Below are positions 24,460-36,011 of a stretch of DNA of 64,000 nucleotides, in pieces. The notes below the pieces were generated by a model. The model made no database searches. It had not been told where the DNA came from and saw only the letters and a list, made by a program, of their open reading frames with translations. Where the stretch lies: the NCBI GenBank assembly GCA_022835595.1, contig BQUP01000011.1, forward strand, positions 377,319 to 441,318, read 5' to 3'. The position numbers and the translations under genes are program-made. The stretch comes from Cystobasidium ongulense. Its lineage: Eukaryota; Basidiomycota; Cystobasidiomycetes; Cystobasidiales; Cystobasidiaceae. The first letter of the stretch is position 1. Every line of letters begins with the position of its first letter.

Positions 24460-26638
24460 TCATAGCGCTAGAGACAATATGCAAGTAGCCACGAGAATTG
24501 CAGCTGAGCTTGGAAGCAGCTGAAGGCTCGTGGCACCGGCACTGCTCAACGATTTGGCCAAAGACGCTGGCGTTTGGCCCAGCTCATCGGAATCTGCAAG
24601 CCGTTGCTTCGACAACTTTTCATTTCCAGTTGTTGGCGGACTTGATTCTACGTTATCTTCCGTCGTGCTTGAATCTGGTGCCGCATTTGCAGGTTTGCCG
24701 CCTCCACGGCAATTCAGAGAGCATTTCGCGGCAAGAGATCTTGGGTCATCAAGGACGCTTTGGGCAGGACAGCTTGATGCGAGAACAGTATCGACGTGGC
24801 AGGTGATGAGAGTCGATGGCGCGTTGCCAGTAGGAAAAGGTCCGGACAGGTCGCTATTACCATTGAGTCCGAGATATTGCAGGCGGGGTAAGCCAGTGAC
24901 ATCAGGAAAAGTTCCCGACAGGTTGTTGGCTTGTACATCCCTGCTCAAAATCAAACGTCAGTATCAATTCACAACATAACAATGACAGACGTTGACGTAT
25001 TCACTTACAATCTAACGAGCTGCCGTAAGTCCGCAACAACAGGCGGAGACCCAGCGAAATGATTACGAGCGACGGAGAATACTTGCAAGTTGGTAAAAGT
25101 GCTAATATCGGGAAGAGTACAGTTGAACTGGTTGTCGTCCAATGCGATCTTGATCAATGCTGAATTGGCAGCGATGTCTATGTCTGTGAAGCGATTTCGC
25201 GAAGCATATAGTCGGGTGAGATTGCGAGTGTTTGGGAAAGCCAACGATCCTTCCAGAGTATTATTGCTGATGTGAAGGGCTGATATTGAGGAACTTTGCT
25301 GGAGAGTTGCGGGAAGAGTACCCGTGAACCTATTCTGATCTAAATAAACCGTCGAAAGGCGTGGCAAGGTATCGAACTTATCGGGCATTTGCGCGGAGAT
25401 GGCATTGGTGGACAAGTTTCTGAACTTGTCGTTAGCTCTTTATATTTTCAGAGGACAGACAAGATGGACACTCACAATTTATTGAGGTACCGTAGTTCGA
25501 AGACAGCCGGCGAAAGGGGTCCACTCAATCCATTCGAGCCAAGGTCTAGCGCACTGACGCGGCCCAGTGTATTACAGCTGACACCATATGCTTGGCAGCA
25601 GGTTTTGGAGCTGGAAGAGTCTAGCGTGCTCCACCCTTTACTTTGTATCCAATCGGGTCCGCCCATGTCATCGAAGAAAGTCTTCAAGGCGTTACAGTCC
25701 GTCGACGATGGCCTAAGTGATTGCGCAGGTGGATCATCGTATAAGGCGTCTTGTCCTTCGACATCAGGGTCCTTGTCGGAAGGTCTGCCCCTGGATGCAG
25801 AATCGTCTTCCTTGACATCGCTAGGGCGGTTTGAATTCGCGACCCCGGTCTCCTTGTTGGATTGAGACGATCCAGGTCTTCGCCAGGTAGCATCTGACTC
25901 GTCATCTTCGTTCCTGTTTGATGGATCGTTGCCGTATGGCTTGAATTTGCTCTTCTCTTTTCCAGGCGCGAAGGTTGATTCCGAGTCTTCAGCTGTATTA
26001 GAATACGAAGCTTGCTCATCTTCGGGGGGCTCCGAGCTCTCGTCATCCTCATCATCACCATCTGAAGAGTGCCTTCCATACCCTTTCTCCTGCTCGCCGT
26101 CGTCTGTATCTTTCTTTCCTGATCTATCGTCTTGGGAGTCCTCGTCATTCCCCTTTGAACCTTTTCTTGATGATCCGTAATCGCCGTGGTCACCACGCCA
26201 TGAACCGTCATCGTACCCGTTATCGTCGTGACCGCCCTTTTTCTTCCCTTTCTTGTGTCGCTTCCTTGTATCAAGTGTCCCTCTTCTTGTGGGCGTATGC
26301 AAGACCGCCTTGTGCACCCCCAAGCTGTCGTCCAAAATAACATTTGATCTTTGATGTAGCGATTCGGCTCTTCGGGCGTATCGAACAGGAGTGCCAGAAT
26401 GTGGCAGGAGATCCAAAGCTTGAAAGGCGTAGTGTGCTGGATAGATGCCAGCCCCGCTAAGCTGTGAACGCCATTTATCAATCGCTGGATCCTCGCTGAC
26501 GTAAACAATCTTGTCTAGTAGGCTCTTTGGCTTCGCTGGTAGTGCAGATGTGAGAGATGCAATCGTGAGAATAATGAGAAGTGCTAGATGAAGCCGATGA
26601 GAACTAGGTAGTGATAGAGACTGTGAGGAACCAGCCAT
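24460..26638 (-). CDS. Secreted GPI-anchored leucine-rich-repeat protein
   Basis: Three exons (26638..25476, 25419..25009, 24940..24460) give 684 residues. The start at 26638 opens a clear signal peptide (hydrophobic core LALLIILTIASLTSA). After a short conserved region comes a highly charged Asp/Ser/Lys/Gly-rich linker (about 125-310). A plant-type LRR N-cap with paired cysteines (DCNALKTFF ... KTCCQAYGVSC) begins near 314. Six to seven plant-like repeats follow, of the form LxxLxLxxNxLSGxLP, for example RVSALDLGSNGLSGPLSP and STVYLDQNRFTGTLPATL. A second Cys-rich cap (SCPAQSV ... KCSLNCRGGG) precedes a Ser/Thr-rich stem. The last 20 residues are hydrophobic with small residues before them, a likely GPI signal. 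There is no kinase or TIR domain. It probably sits in the cell wall or outer membrane; its ligand is unknown. Confidence 0.82.
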
Positions 26639-27202
26639 GGTGATCGGACCGAGAAAGCCAGAGGTCAACCCTGGTATTGTGAAAACGAGTGGCTCACAGA
26701 GCACGCATAGGGCGACCCGCGCAAAGAAACGACAGCACTTTCAGGTGCGTGAACTTGTAAATGGGTAATGGATAAGATGATGAGCTTCTGTCGATGTAGT
26801 CGTGTGGCTCGGCAAAATCGCTAGACTAAACCTCGAACCTTCGGAAGGCGGGCCATATTAGAATATCACCTGAGGATCGGACCTGATGATAGTGCGATGT
26901 GAAAAGAGATAACCACATCTCTGGCTCGGACGATAGAGTCTCTGTCTTTCGTCTATCGAATATACTTCAGCTGTTCTCGACGACTGGTTGTAGCGCTTTC
27001 GAGCTACATTCGCTGCACAGGTAGCTGTAGCCATGACTGCTCCAGCTAACTTGATGTCTTCAGTGCTGTTGGAAGCCACTCGAGGTGATTCGATATCGTC
27101 TGGACAGATTCGTCTCCGACTGCATCGTCGTTATTCTTGATACAGCTCAAAGATCCCCTCGTCTTTCGTTCATGCTCCAACTACTTCATCAAGGTACGCA
27201 AC
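26639..27202. other. Divergent intergenic region, LRR gene and NudC-domain gene
   Basis: 564 bp between divergent starts. A 73-codon minus-strand open frame (26858-27079) lies inside but has no recognised family. No other feature seen. Confidence 0.4.
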
Positions 27203-29275
27203 ATGCCTCAAATACAAAGGGCGTGGGCACCGGATCGCGCTCTCACCAATGCGAAATTCGAAAGCTACAAGCTGAGCTTTGATGACGAGGATGAACCTGC
27301 TCTTGGAGGAAATGTGCACGATAGAGGCCTCAGGCACATTCAGCTGAACGGACAGGCCGCATTGCCAGGACGCAGTCTTCGAGGGGGATCAGACTCGAGA
27401 CTGGGCTACAAGCAGGCTCGCAATCGTGCTAGATGGAACCACCTGAGTCCGGGACGAGAGCAAGAAGCAGCATGGATGGACAGCGAAGGCAGCTTCTGGA
27501 TGATCGACCTTGCTGTAGGTGTCAGAACCGCGAGCTTTCTAATATACGCTAGCTGAGCGTTTTCTGCGATATCATATTAGAGCTCAGAGCCACGCCCGCA
27601 ACTTATTCTGACCCTTCCAGAACCGGTTGAGACCATCGCCTCCACTTCGGATGCTGCTGTAATGCCTGAATACCCAGCTGCCCGGCATCTGCAAGATTCG
27701 CTCTGGGCTTGTTCCGATGGCTTCGGTACGCTATACATAGTTGATGCAGAGAAGAAGGCCATCGTCGCAACATACGAATTGCCGGAGACCGAGTCAAACA
27801 TCCTGCTACCGTTTGCTCTGAATGCCGCCACAGTCTCTGGTACAACTGGCTACGCTATATTATCTGGGAGCATGAAGACTAGCGGAAGCCAGAGCTCCTC
27901 CCGACCTTTCCGCGTTGACATCGTACGCTTCTCTCTCACCGCAACTTCATCCGACATGCAAGCAATGGAAAAGGTCTTGAGATTGATCGGAGCAGATTTA
28001 CCGACCTATGCGTCCTTCTCGAATGGTAAAGCTATATTGGGGTCAAGTTGCAAGTATCGCGATGCGGACAGTGAGGACGCTTCTACCAATACTCAAAAAG
28101 CCGAACAATCGCCCGTTTACGAGCCGAGCCCAACTGAAGTCGTAGGCGTACCTAGGAAGGGGGAGATTTCGCAAGCTATCTCGGCAGACGCGCCGCCCCC
28201 TTACTCATGGAACCAAACTTCAGACTCGTTGACCGTGGTCTTTCCGCTCCCTACGACAGTTAATGTCAAGGACATCAAGGTTGTGTTCAGGCCAAAAGCG
28301 GTCTCGATGATGATTGCCGGAGCAGGCGAAAGTCACCATACGCTGCCTCTGCCACAGCTGGACACGGCAAGATTATGGGGTGAAATAGATGCAGGCCTCT
28401 CAACCTGGACATGGGAAAAGACAGGTGGAGACAAAGGCAAATTCGGCGTCCTTGCGCTACACCTCGAGAAACGACACGAGGACACGAGATGGGTCCACGT
28501 CTTCCAGCAGGATGAGAATACTCACCTCCAAAAGGAATACTTTGAAGTCGAAGAGACATTAGATCGATCAGAATTGCTCCAAATAACGGAAGCTATGGAA
28601 AAGTTTACCCAAGATTTGGCTTCGACCAGTACGGAAGGCAAGAGTAACTTCGAACAGAGAAGCAGTCTTCTCGGAGACGAGCTGGACATGGAGGTGGACG
28701 CTCCAGATATCTCGAGCGGGAAAGGGCTCGTGTTCACTTGGGTGACCGGCATCGGTTCTGCAGAAATCTCCGTGGATTCCAACAGCAACGACGAAATGAT
28801 AGAGTACATATCGACTGCTTTACCCTTGGCCGGCGGATCCACACCCTCTGTAGTCATCAAGCACGATGTGGATGGACTTTTGTTTGAGGCTCAGACGGAT
28901 GCTCCCCCTCACTGGAAACATACATCAACCTACCCAGCATTGGGCTTTGTCCTTGCATCCAAGCGGGATGTGGTGCACGTTTACCATCATTCCTCTAAGC
29001 TGGCTGTAGGGCTAGAAATGGGCACATCAGTAGGGGTACAACAAAACCAGAATTCAGCAAGTTATTCAGCAATACCAGCGTCGAAGATGAATGCATATTT
29101 ATACTTCCCTCCGCCACCCGGCTCAAAGGCCAAGACAGCGAAACAGAAAGTCGTCCGCCTTGGTGAAGCAAGCGCGGGAGCTGTATTAGGCGCAATAGCG
29201 TTGGAAAACGAAGGAAATTTGGATATTGCTATCCTATGTGAGCGAGAGCTCATCTTGATTAAGAAGGTCTTGTAA
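27203..29275 (+). CDS. NudC/CS-domain protein, NUDCD1 (CML66)-like
   Basis: Two exons (27203..27514, 27581..29275) give 668 residues, close to the length of animal NUDCD1. The central CS (p23-like) domain at about 305-395 is recognisable by PPYSWNQTSDSLTVVFPLP, VNVKDIKVVFRPK and the LWGEIDAGLSTWTWEK strand typical of NudC proteins. Regions on either side look like beta-propeller blades, as described for NUDCD1. Examples are DSLWACSDGFGTLYIVDAE in the N-half and ASAGAVLGAIALENEGNLDIAIL at the C-end. CS-domain proteins act as Hsp90/Hsp70 co-chaperones, and NUDCD1 homologues associate with RNA-processing helicases in animals; that role is an extension by family only. The start MPQIQRAWAPDR is the first ATG of the open frame. 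Confidence 0.75.
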
Positions 29276-29393
29276 ATTTTATTGGCTACATCTAAAAATC
29301 ATGACTGTCGTGCTTAATTACCAGTTTCTTCCCGCGTGTTCAGAATTGTTCCTAACTTGAATCCCGTTCTACTGATCCTCATTTGAAACCGTT

Positions 29394-31909
29394 CTACTGT
29401 CTTGTTTGTTTGTTTCGTACATTACGATCGTATAGTGTCTCTAATTCAAGCCTGTTTTTAGCAACCCAGACGTGATTCAAAGCTCCCCGAATAGTCAGGC
29501 GGAAGTGAGCGTTGGGGGCTAACAGGCCGCGAAGCAGATTGACTCCTGTGGAGAAGGTCGTTAAAGGAAGATCCTAGTCTACGAATACGGTTAGTAGAGC
29601 TCACCATCTTTATCTACGTTCTTCAAATCACTGTGATATGTCGGGCAGCCCTTCAGAATTTCTTTGGCTACGGCCTTCTCCCGCGCATGCAAACGGTCCT
29701 GAAGATCCGGACGCAGGCTTTCCTCCACTCTCTCTTCGCCAGAAGACTTGAGCCAGGGTTCCTCCACCACTTGATCCCATCGGCGGAAGGGGTGGACACC
29801 ACTGTAGATCGAAGATTAGATGGGGTGCCGCTTGTGGCTAAGGCATGGCGAACTACCCACCCTAGCATGACATAGATCGTACAGCCCAGGCTGAAGCAAT
29901 CAAGTTCTTGAGGCATGTAAGCTAGGATTGACTTTGTGAGCTTAATTCGAGACACTTTTTGAAACCCATCGTAACTTACTGCCGGTGTAGCATTCCGGCG
30001 ACCAGTAATTCAGAGTGCCGAGAAACGACTCGCAGGGCTTCGAAGGATTACGGGTGATGGTTCCAAAGTCCCTGCACGCGAAAAGATTCAGTACGAGAGC
30101 GCGCATATCAGATGAATGACTATACGAGATTAAAACATGTGGGTACGGGCCACGGTTGCGAAGCAGGATATTTTCCGGCTGGAAAGAGGAGTCAGAATAA
30201 GAAGTGGCCTGATTTTGGCTAAACAGACCCACCTTGATATCTAGAAACAATCGTCCTTCGGTCAGATCTTCAAGTAAAGATGTCGAGACCACTCACCTCG
30301 ATGCGCGACCTTTTGAGTGTTGTGCAGATACTGAAAGGCGGCATGAGCTCGAGCAACAACCGACGAAGTTAATCAACGTTGACTTACGTCCAAACTTAGT
30401 AGCAGCTGGTACGATATAAACAAACCCTCGCTTCCACTTAGTTTATCCTTTCTGGCGACATAAGAGAATAAATCGCCGCCAATGCATCTGTGGATGCACG
30501 AATCAGTGTCAACGAGAGTCTGTGGGGAAGAGCAAGCATACAATTCCAGCATAAGATACCAATTTTCTTCGTCATGACATGCATCGACAAAGCTCAGTAT
30601 GTTTGCCTGTCAGGGCCAAACCGTTAATTTGCGATTAGTCAAGTATAAGCGATGATTGCTCACATGCTTGAGTTCTGTAAGGATCTTGATCTCTTGCTCG
30701 ATCTTGTCATAGATGTTCCGCTCAGCAAGGACTTTCTTCTTTAGTACCTTGCAGGCCATCTGCCGTCCAGTCATAATGTCGACGGCCAAATGGACAACCG
30801 CGTACGAACCGCTTTGAAGACAGTCGAATTTAAGTAGGAGCAACACTGCAACCGTAAATCGTATGTGGCTTACGAGCCTAGAGTGCGTTTCGTAATCTGA
30901 AACTGTTCCACATGGCGAGGGAATACCTTTCTTGGACCTTCATACCAGAAATCCTCTTCGACCGGATCCTCGCGCAAGTATTCATTGGCAAAGTGGAAGT
31001 AGAAGAACTCTGCAAGTTCTGAATCAGTAACTATGCGTACGGGATACTCCACAGCTGGCTCACCTCGATCACCTATCAAGATCGTGTCTCCGTGGCTGAG
31101 GATGACGGCGTCTTTGTTAATGAGGAACTCGTCGTTGTAGAGGGTCCCAGATCTTGACACGTCCTATAATGGCCAAAACCATACACAGGATTGACTTTTC
31201 GCCTCCCGCGAGTCAAGATAAACAAGAAATACCTCGTAGCAGACAAGTGTGTCGCCCGTATCGCAGGTGTGCTGTAGGTAAATGCAACAAGTCACTATGC
31301 CAGTTGAGACGCTGTGAAGGAAACTGCTGACTGCAAAAATCTTGCCATGCACGTTCGATACCGCAAGTGAGTCGATAATAAAGTCTGCACTTCGGTGTCT
31401 ACCTATTGTAAATTGTCTTTCCCTGGGCTTTATCCTAACGACTGAAAAAGCGAGCGCGATAAAATCAGCCCGACAAGACCAGCTGGTAATAACGGTGAGG
31501 CTACATGTCGAGTAGAGCTATTTGGAAAGTCTCCCAGGGCGAGGGAGAGGAGGAGAAGGCTGGATCTGCATGAAAAGTAAACAAAAGGCCTACCATGTTG
31601 ATTCTGACCCACGACGGTCACGAGGCGGCCGACTTCATCCTGGGCGACAGGAACCTTGTCTTTCAGACTGGCTATATCAGTTCTTGCTTCACTGCTGTTA
31701 TGTTTGTTATAATCGACTACTGTAGAAAGGCGAGGTGGGCTGAGTATCAAAGACTGCTGAGCCGCGATAGCGCGTCGTTGATCGTCAAGTCGTGAAGTCG
31801 TCGGGTTAGAGGGAGACTCGTCGTCGGACTGTAGAATGACTCGCTTCTTGATGCTGTTGGGAACTCCAGTGCGGCTCCGCTTCACTCTGGGCTGCTTGCC
31901 CAGCGCCAT
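29394..31909 (-). CDS. FHA-domain checkpoint kinase, Chk2/Cds1/Dun1 family
   Basis: 15 exons: 31909..31594, 31565..31505, 31434..31332, 31271..31233, 31163..30874, 30811..30664, 30606..30542, 30487..30388, 30330..30297, 30240..30233, 30178..30126, 30071..29980, 29921..29861, 29801..29605, 29545..29394. They give 572 residues. One FHA domain (about 120-210) shows FTIGRHRSADFI, VSNVHGKIF and VSRSGTLYNDE, the phosphothreonine-binding signature. The kinase domain (about 260-530) shows the Gly loop LGSGSYAVVH, catalytic Lys in MACKVLKKK, HRDIKPENILL, and SDFGT. It then runs through SPE and SLGCTIYVMLGGVHPF to the closing Arg helix, so it should be active. One FHA plus kinase is the Cds1/Chk2/Dun1 layout, acting in the nucleus in the DNA-damage and replication checkpoint. 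Exon 10 is 8 nt. Intron 30072-30125 is stopless and in frame. The exon 2/3 junction is the least certain. Confidence 0.85.
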
Positions 31910-32038
31910 TGCATGTAGACAAAGAGCTTCGAGTTGATCGGAGGTCAAGCCTCACCTTATGAATTTCGCCCGCTTTCATGGACGGCGACACCTCATTTGA
32001 CTGTATTCAAGGCCTAGTTCTGCACTTCTGATACTTCT
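31910..32038. promoter_or_regulatory. Very short divergent promoter, FHA kinase and unknown gene
   Basis: 129 bp separate the divergent start codons at 31909 and 32039, so the two genes share promoter sequence. No specific element recognised. Confidence 0.4.
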
Positions 32039-32821
32039 ATGATGCCGAAAGAGCTCCCTGCAGAGCTGAGAAGAGCTGCCGATACTCTGAAAAATGGCAC
32101 CGCACACGGCGACCTCCGGAACTATCAACCTGTAGCCGGACCCAGTAATAGTCAACAAAGCTTTCGACAGAACTACGTCAGTTCAGGCGTGCAAGAATCA
32201 GCAGCACAGTCGTCTTTCCTGGACTTTGCTACGCAGCCAACACCTCGGGCTCCTTCCACCGACATAGATAGCGGATCAGCCGCGACAAGGCTTCAATATA
32301 CCGAAGAGGATCTGCAGCCTCGACTAGAGGATTCCGCTGCTGTAATGGCACTCTTCAGCGAACAAAACGAATTTGACAGCATGGAAGCCGTGCTCGACGA
32401 AGTTACACAGCGGCAGGCGCTAGAATGGCATGGCCGGCAAGATGCTATCATACCTCAAGACCCTCTTCCGGCCCATATTATGCATTCACCTGAAGCGACT
32501 TATACAAGCTCGGATTATCCTTTCTTGTTCAATCTTCTATCTCTACCGGAAGACGAAAGCATAGCGGCCTATCTCAGCGAACTTACTTACACCGACGACG
32601 TGTGGGGGCTACCTATGGCAATTAAACAAGATCTCGATACGATCAAGGCACCTACTGCAGATGAATCAGCACGTGAGAAGGCTCTCAGACGATTAGGCAT
32701 GCTCAAGAGCCATCTTATCGCGAAGAATCAACCGCAAGCGGAGTCCATCAATACGCAGGTGCAATCAAAAGCAATGACAGATGCAGATTGGGACTGGATA
32801 TGGACAAAGCAGGTTGTATGA
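32039..32821 (+). CDS. Hypothetical protein, single exon, 260 residues
   Basis: An intronless frame of 260 residues starts with tandem ATGs at 32039 and 32042. It is not a recognised family. The N-half is polar and probably disordered (QPVAGPSNSQQSFRQNY). The C-half has ordered-looking acidic and aromatic segments such as SSDYPFLFNLLSLPEDESI and YLSELTYTDDVWGLP. A basic helical stretch follows (EKALRRLGMLKSHLIAKN), and the end is Trp-rich (DADWDWIWTKQVV). Codon use resembles its neighbours and the frame is long with no stops, so it is likely real. Being single-exon is unusual in this intron-rich window. It shares a 129-bp promoter with the FHA kinase, which may hint at co-expression but says nothing about function. 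No signal peptide or membrane segment is seen. Confidence 0.65.
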   Translation: MMPKELPAELRRAADTLKNGTAHGDLRNYQPVAGPSNSQQSFRQNYVSSGVQESAAQSSFLDFATQPTPRAPSTDIDSGSAATRLQYTEEDLQPRLEDSAAVMALFSEQNEFDSMEAVLDEVTQRQALEWHGRQDAIIPQDPLPAHIMHSPEATYTSSDYPFLFNLLSLPEDESIAAYLSELTYTDDVWGLPMAIKQDLDTIKAPTADESAREKALRRLGMLKSHLIAKNQPQAESINTQVQSKAMTDADWDWIWTKQVV

Positions 32822-32929
32822 TAGACAGTACTGATGCAGTGTGGGTTTTTTATATTATATGCTGATGTAACGATATGCTGATTATTTTCCCCCTGGAACT
32901 CCACCACTCAAATAGACCGCACCTTTCTA

Positions 32930-35259
32930 CTACAAATTTTCGGTCTTCTTGCCCTTCTTCTCTTCCTTCTTTCGCTTTCGGTCGGCCATGTATTGCCGTC
33001 CCTCCTCCTTCAGCTTCTTGTCCTCCTCCCTCGTCAAGGAATGATGTCGGACAGTGAAGACACTTATCACGAATGCCGCTAGTAACAAACCCATGATAGT
33101 CAAGAATAGAGTGCGGAACGACCGTGTATACGTGCTGAGAACAAAAGCAAAGTCTTCATCGCTCAAGCGACTTCGGAGTGAGTGTCGGATAGCCGTAGGA
33201 TCATCAAGGATGTCGGAAATAAGCTGTGCATCTAGCCGGCCTTCCAGTCCGCTTCGTAGGCCATTGTTCACAATCGTAGTAGCTACGGCCAAGAAGATAC
33301 TTCCTCCAAGTAGACGCATATAGTTTCGAACCGACATAGCAACAGCTACATCCTTTCGATCCGGCATCGCCGCCATGATTGCGATGACTGTGGTTTGAAC
33401 GACAAGACCTGCTCCACAGCCCGCTAGAAGGAGAAGGCCGACAATTCTACCTATGCTTGAAGTCTCGTTCAGTGTCGACAATGCGCCGGCTGAAGCGGCC
33501 CAGATTGCGAAACCAGCAATGATGAACTCGCGATATCGACCTAATTTGGAGATAAGGAGACCGGCACTTTCGACTATGACGGTGACCGTGAGTACGAAGG
33601 GTAACAGGACGACGGATGCGATGATAGGAGTAACGCCTCTGACGACGACGAGGAAGTTGGGAATGTAGTAAAGCAGGATGCTGCACTGAAAATTAGCGAA
33701 GGGATGGAAGTCTAAGAAGGAAAATTCAACTTACTAGTATGCCGAGCCCAGGAGGAAGGTCACTGCAAGCACGCCAGCTGATGTGACATTTGTAAACACT
33801 CGCAGGGGGATGATAGGATGGGTAGCTATCCGGCCTTCAATAATCAGGAAGACGACGAATGAGACGGCTGCAAGGACAATAGGCACCAGTACTGCAAAGC
33901 GAAGCTATCAGCATATGTTCAACAGTCACCTGATGATATGCACGTACCTTGAGCAGACTTCCAAGGATATGTGACACCTCCCCATGTTAAACCGATGAGT
34001 AAGAGCACGGTAGACGCCAGACTAGCAATACACCCTCCATAGTCGACAACCTTGAATTTGGCTAGCATGCTGCCTTGCGTCGGCTTGCCGGGGAGGAAGA
34101 CTAGGAGGAGTGCTGCAGCGATAGCACACAGAGGTAGATTGATCCAGAAACACCATCTAAAGATGCAAAACGTTCAACTCAGGTCGTACTGTCGGGACTT
34201 CGTGTACTTACCGCCAACTTGCTTTCTCTGAGAAAACGGCGCCAAGAACAGGTCCGATTCCGTTACTGATTTACGATGACCACTTCGTTTCAGTATGATT
34301 CGGTGATTAGGAACGTGTAGCGCCAGCTCACCTGATAGCAATGACACCTTCAATCATGCCTTGAAACTTCCCTCTATCTTTCAATGAGAGCAGGTCCGCC
34401 ATGACGATCATAACCATTGTGAAAAGACCACCTCCAGCCACACCTTTGAAAGCGCGAAAGATGCTGTGAACAAGAGTCAGAATGGGACCCCGCTACTTAG
34501 TAGCAGGATGAGCTTACATCAACTGAAGCATGCTCTGAGCTACTGCACAAGCTATTGAGAACACCGAGAACATTGCAACAGCGCCAAGTAGAACGACTCT
34601 GGAATAAGATGCGTTAAGCAATCATCGCAATGGTACAATGTCTTGATTCGACCTACTTTCTTCCAAATATATCGCTAAATCGACCATATAGTGGCTGAGA
34701 TGCGGTAGATGCAACTAAATAAGCAGTGGCTACCCAAGTTGACTCTTTTCCGGCATTGAAGTAGGCTGATATTGTTGGTAAACTTGTTGCTGTGATGGTT
34801 TGATCTAGAAAGGATAGCAAGACACAGCTTGAGCATGCTGCCAAAACGATAATGACTTGACGCGTTGGAAGCCTCTGCACGAAAGCAATCCAGTACAGAA
34901 ACCATCAGCCCAGGCTTATCTAGTGGTTTAGAGCAACCAAAGACAAAACCTGGCAGCTGCTGAGACCTTGATACCACGAGAGCTGCAAGTTTGTCCAGGT
35001 GGGTTTCATTGCCACTCACAAGTGTCTGATCGGTGAGTTCGAAAGCCTTGCCAGCTTCTAAGTCACCATCGACAACAGTAGGACCGGCGTTTTTGTCAAG
35101 ACTATCTTTCGCAAGGTCTTCCGAAGAGTCTGTAAAGGTGCCCAGAGCTCGAGCTTGCTGTCTAGACGCGGTTGGCTCTATCTCTGCTAGGTGGATCGTT
35201 CCTTCTGCGCCCGAAAGGCGAGAGATTGCCTTCTGCAGGCCGTTATCTTCCCTAGACAT
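32930..35259 (-). CDS. MFS multidrug-type transporter, DHA2 family (14 spans)
   Basis: Eight exons (35259..34975, 34874..34657, 34598..34518, 34463..34332, 34265..34212, 34156..33948, 33891..33735, 33680..32930) give 628 residues. An acidic cytosolic N-terminus of about 95 residues precedes the first helix. DHA2 marks are FLDQTITATSLPTISAYFN (motif D1), WVATAYLVASTASQPLYGRFSDIFGRK (motif A region), [45 protein letters not shown] (motif C and following) and a 14-helix length. The C-tail is strongly Lys/Glu-rich. Relatives export drugs or toxins with protons, or move basic amino acids into the vacuole (Vba/Fnx type); the substrate is not readable. The border between exons 1 and 2 is uncertain: GTATCA at 34974 was used, but a donor 9 nt further in would give VVSRLPTRQ instead of VRLPTRQ. 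Confidence 0.88.
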
Positions 35260-36011
35260 TTTCGATATTGGATCAAGCAGATCTCATGGAATGAAAGGGA
35301 AGAAAGCTCCTGACCCGGAGCTGGTTCCTAAATACTCGTCAGTCGCTAGAGGGGACCCACCTTGCTGACAATTTTCTGGGAAATGCCGGTAAGCTGAGGT
35401 CGTCGATCGCTCCGAAACGGAGATTGCGCTGCTTGATCTAATCTTCCATTCCACTATCAGTATTATCTTCGCATTTGTGGAGGCCGCGGTAGAGCAGACT
35501 AGTAACTACGATGAGCAAACGGTGAGCATTACAAATGAGCTTGACTGACCCTTGTCAGGATTCTCAGCAGGTGCAGACGGAGTCTCGGAATGAACAGAGC
35601 ACGTCCGCTCATACTAACTTTTTTCGTAGATCAAAGCACATCACATTGCAGCCAAGGTGCTCGGTGAAAGCGATACATGTGCTGTCAGCGTACCAAAGAG
35701 GAGCGGTACTATATCAACCGTAACGGACTAGTCAGCTGAAGCCGGTGGATGACTACTGGCCGAGGAGTTGACAGGTCCATGAGCACCCACGAGATGTACC
35801 ATCTAACATGATCTCAGTCCGTTCGCCTTGATAATTGAATCGGAATCGTATAGGTACAGGCGGTCAAACCAAGCACGCGAGTAAGGGGAATCCTGCAGAT
35901 CACTGCACTCCGAATTGCAAGCAAGCCAGCAGAAAGTTACAGGGATATATCACACTCTGACGTTACAGCCAGCCTATTTTGCTACCTTAACACGGTATAT
36001 AGAATGAAGAC
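35260..36011. other. Intergenic region, no gene seen
   Basis: About 750 bp between eIF3f stop and the MFS start, both on the minus strand. It should contain the MFS promoter. Nothing coding, repetitive or RNA-like was recognised. Confidence 0.45.

Noticed and set aside
26858-27079. 73-codon minus-strand ORF in the LRR/NudC intergenic region
   Set aside because: No recognisable family; it would sit inside a divergent promoter. Not enough support.
31332-31600. FHA domain of the kinase looked broken by stops
   Set aside because: Two introns (31566-31593 side and 31435-31504) reconnect the frame to FTIGRHRS; the first of these is short, so RNA support would help.
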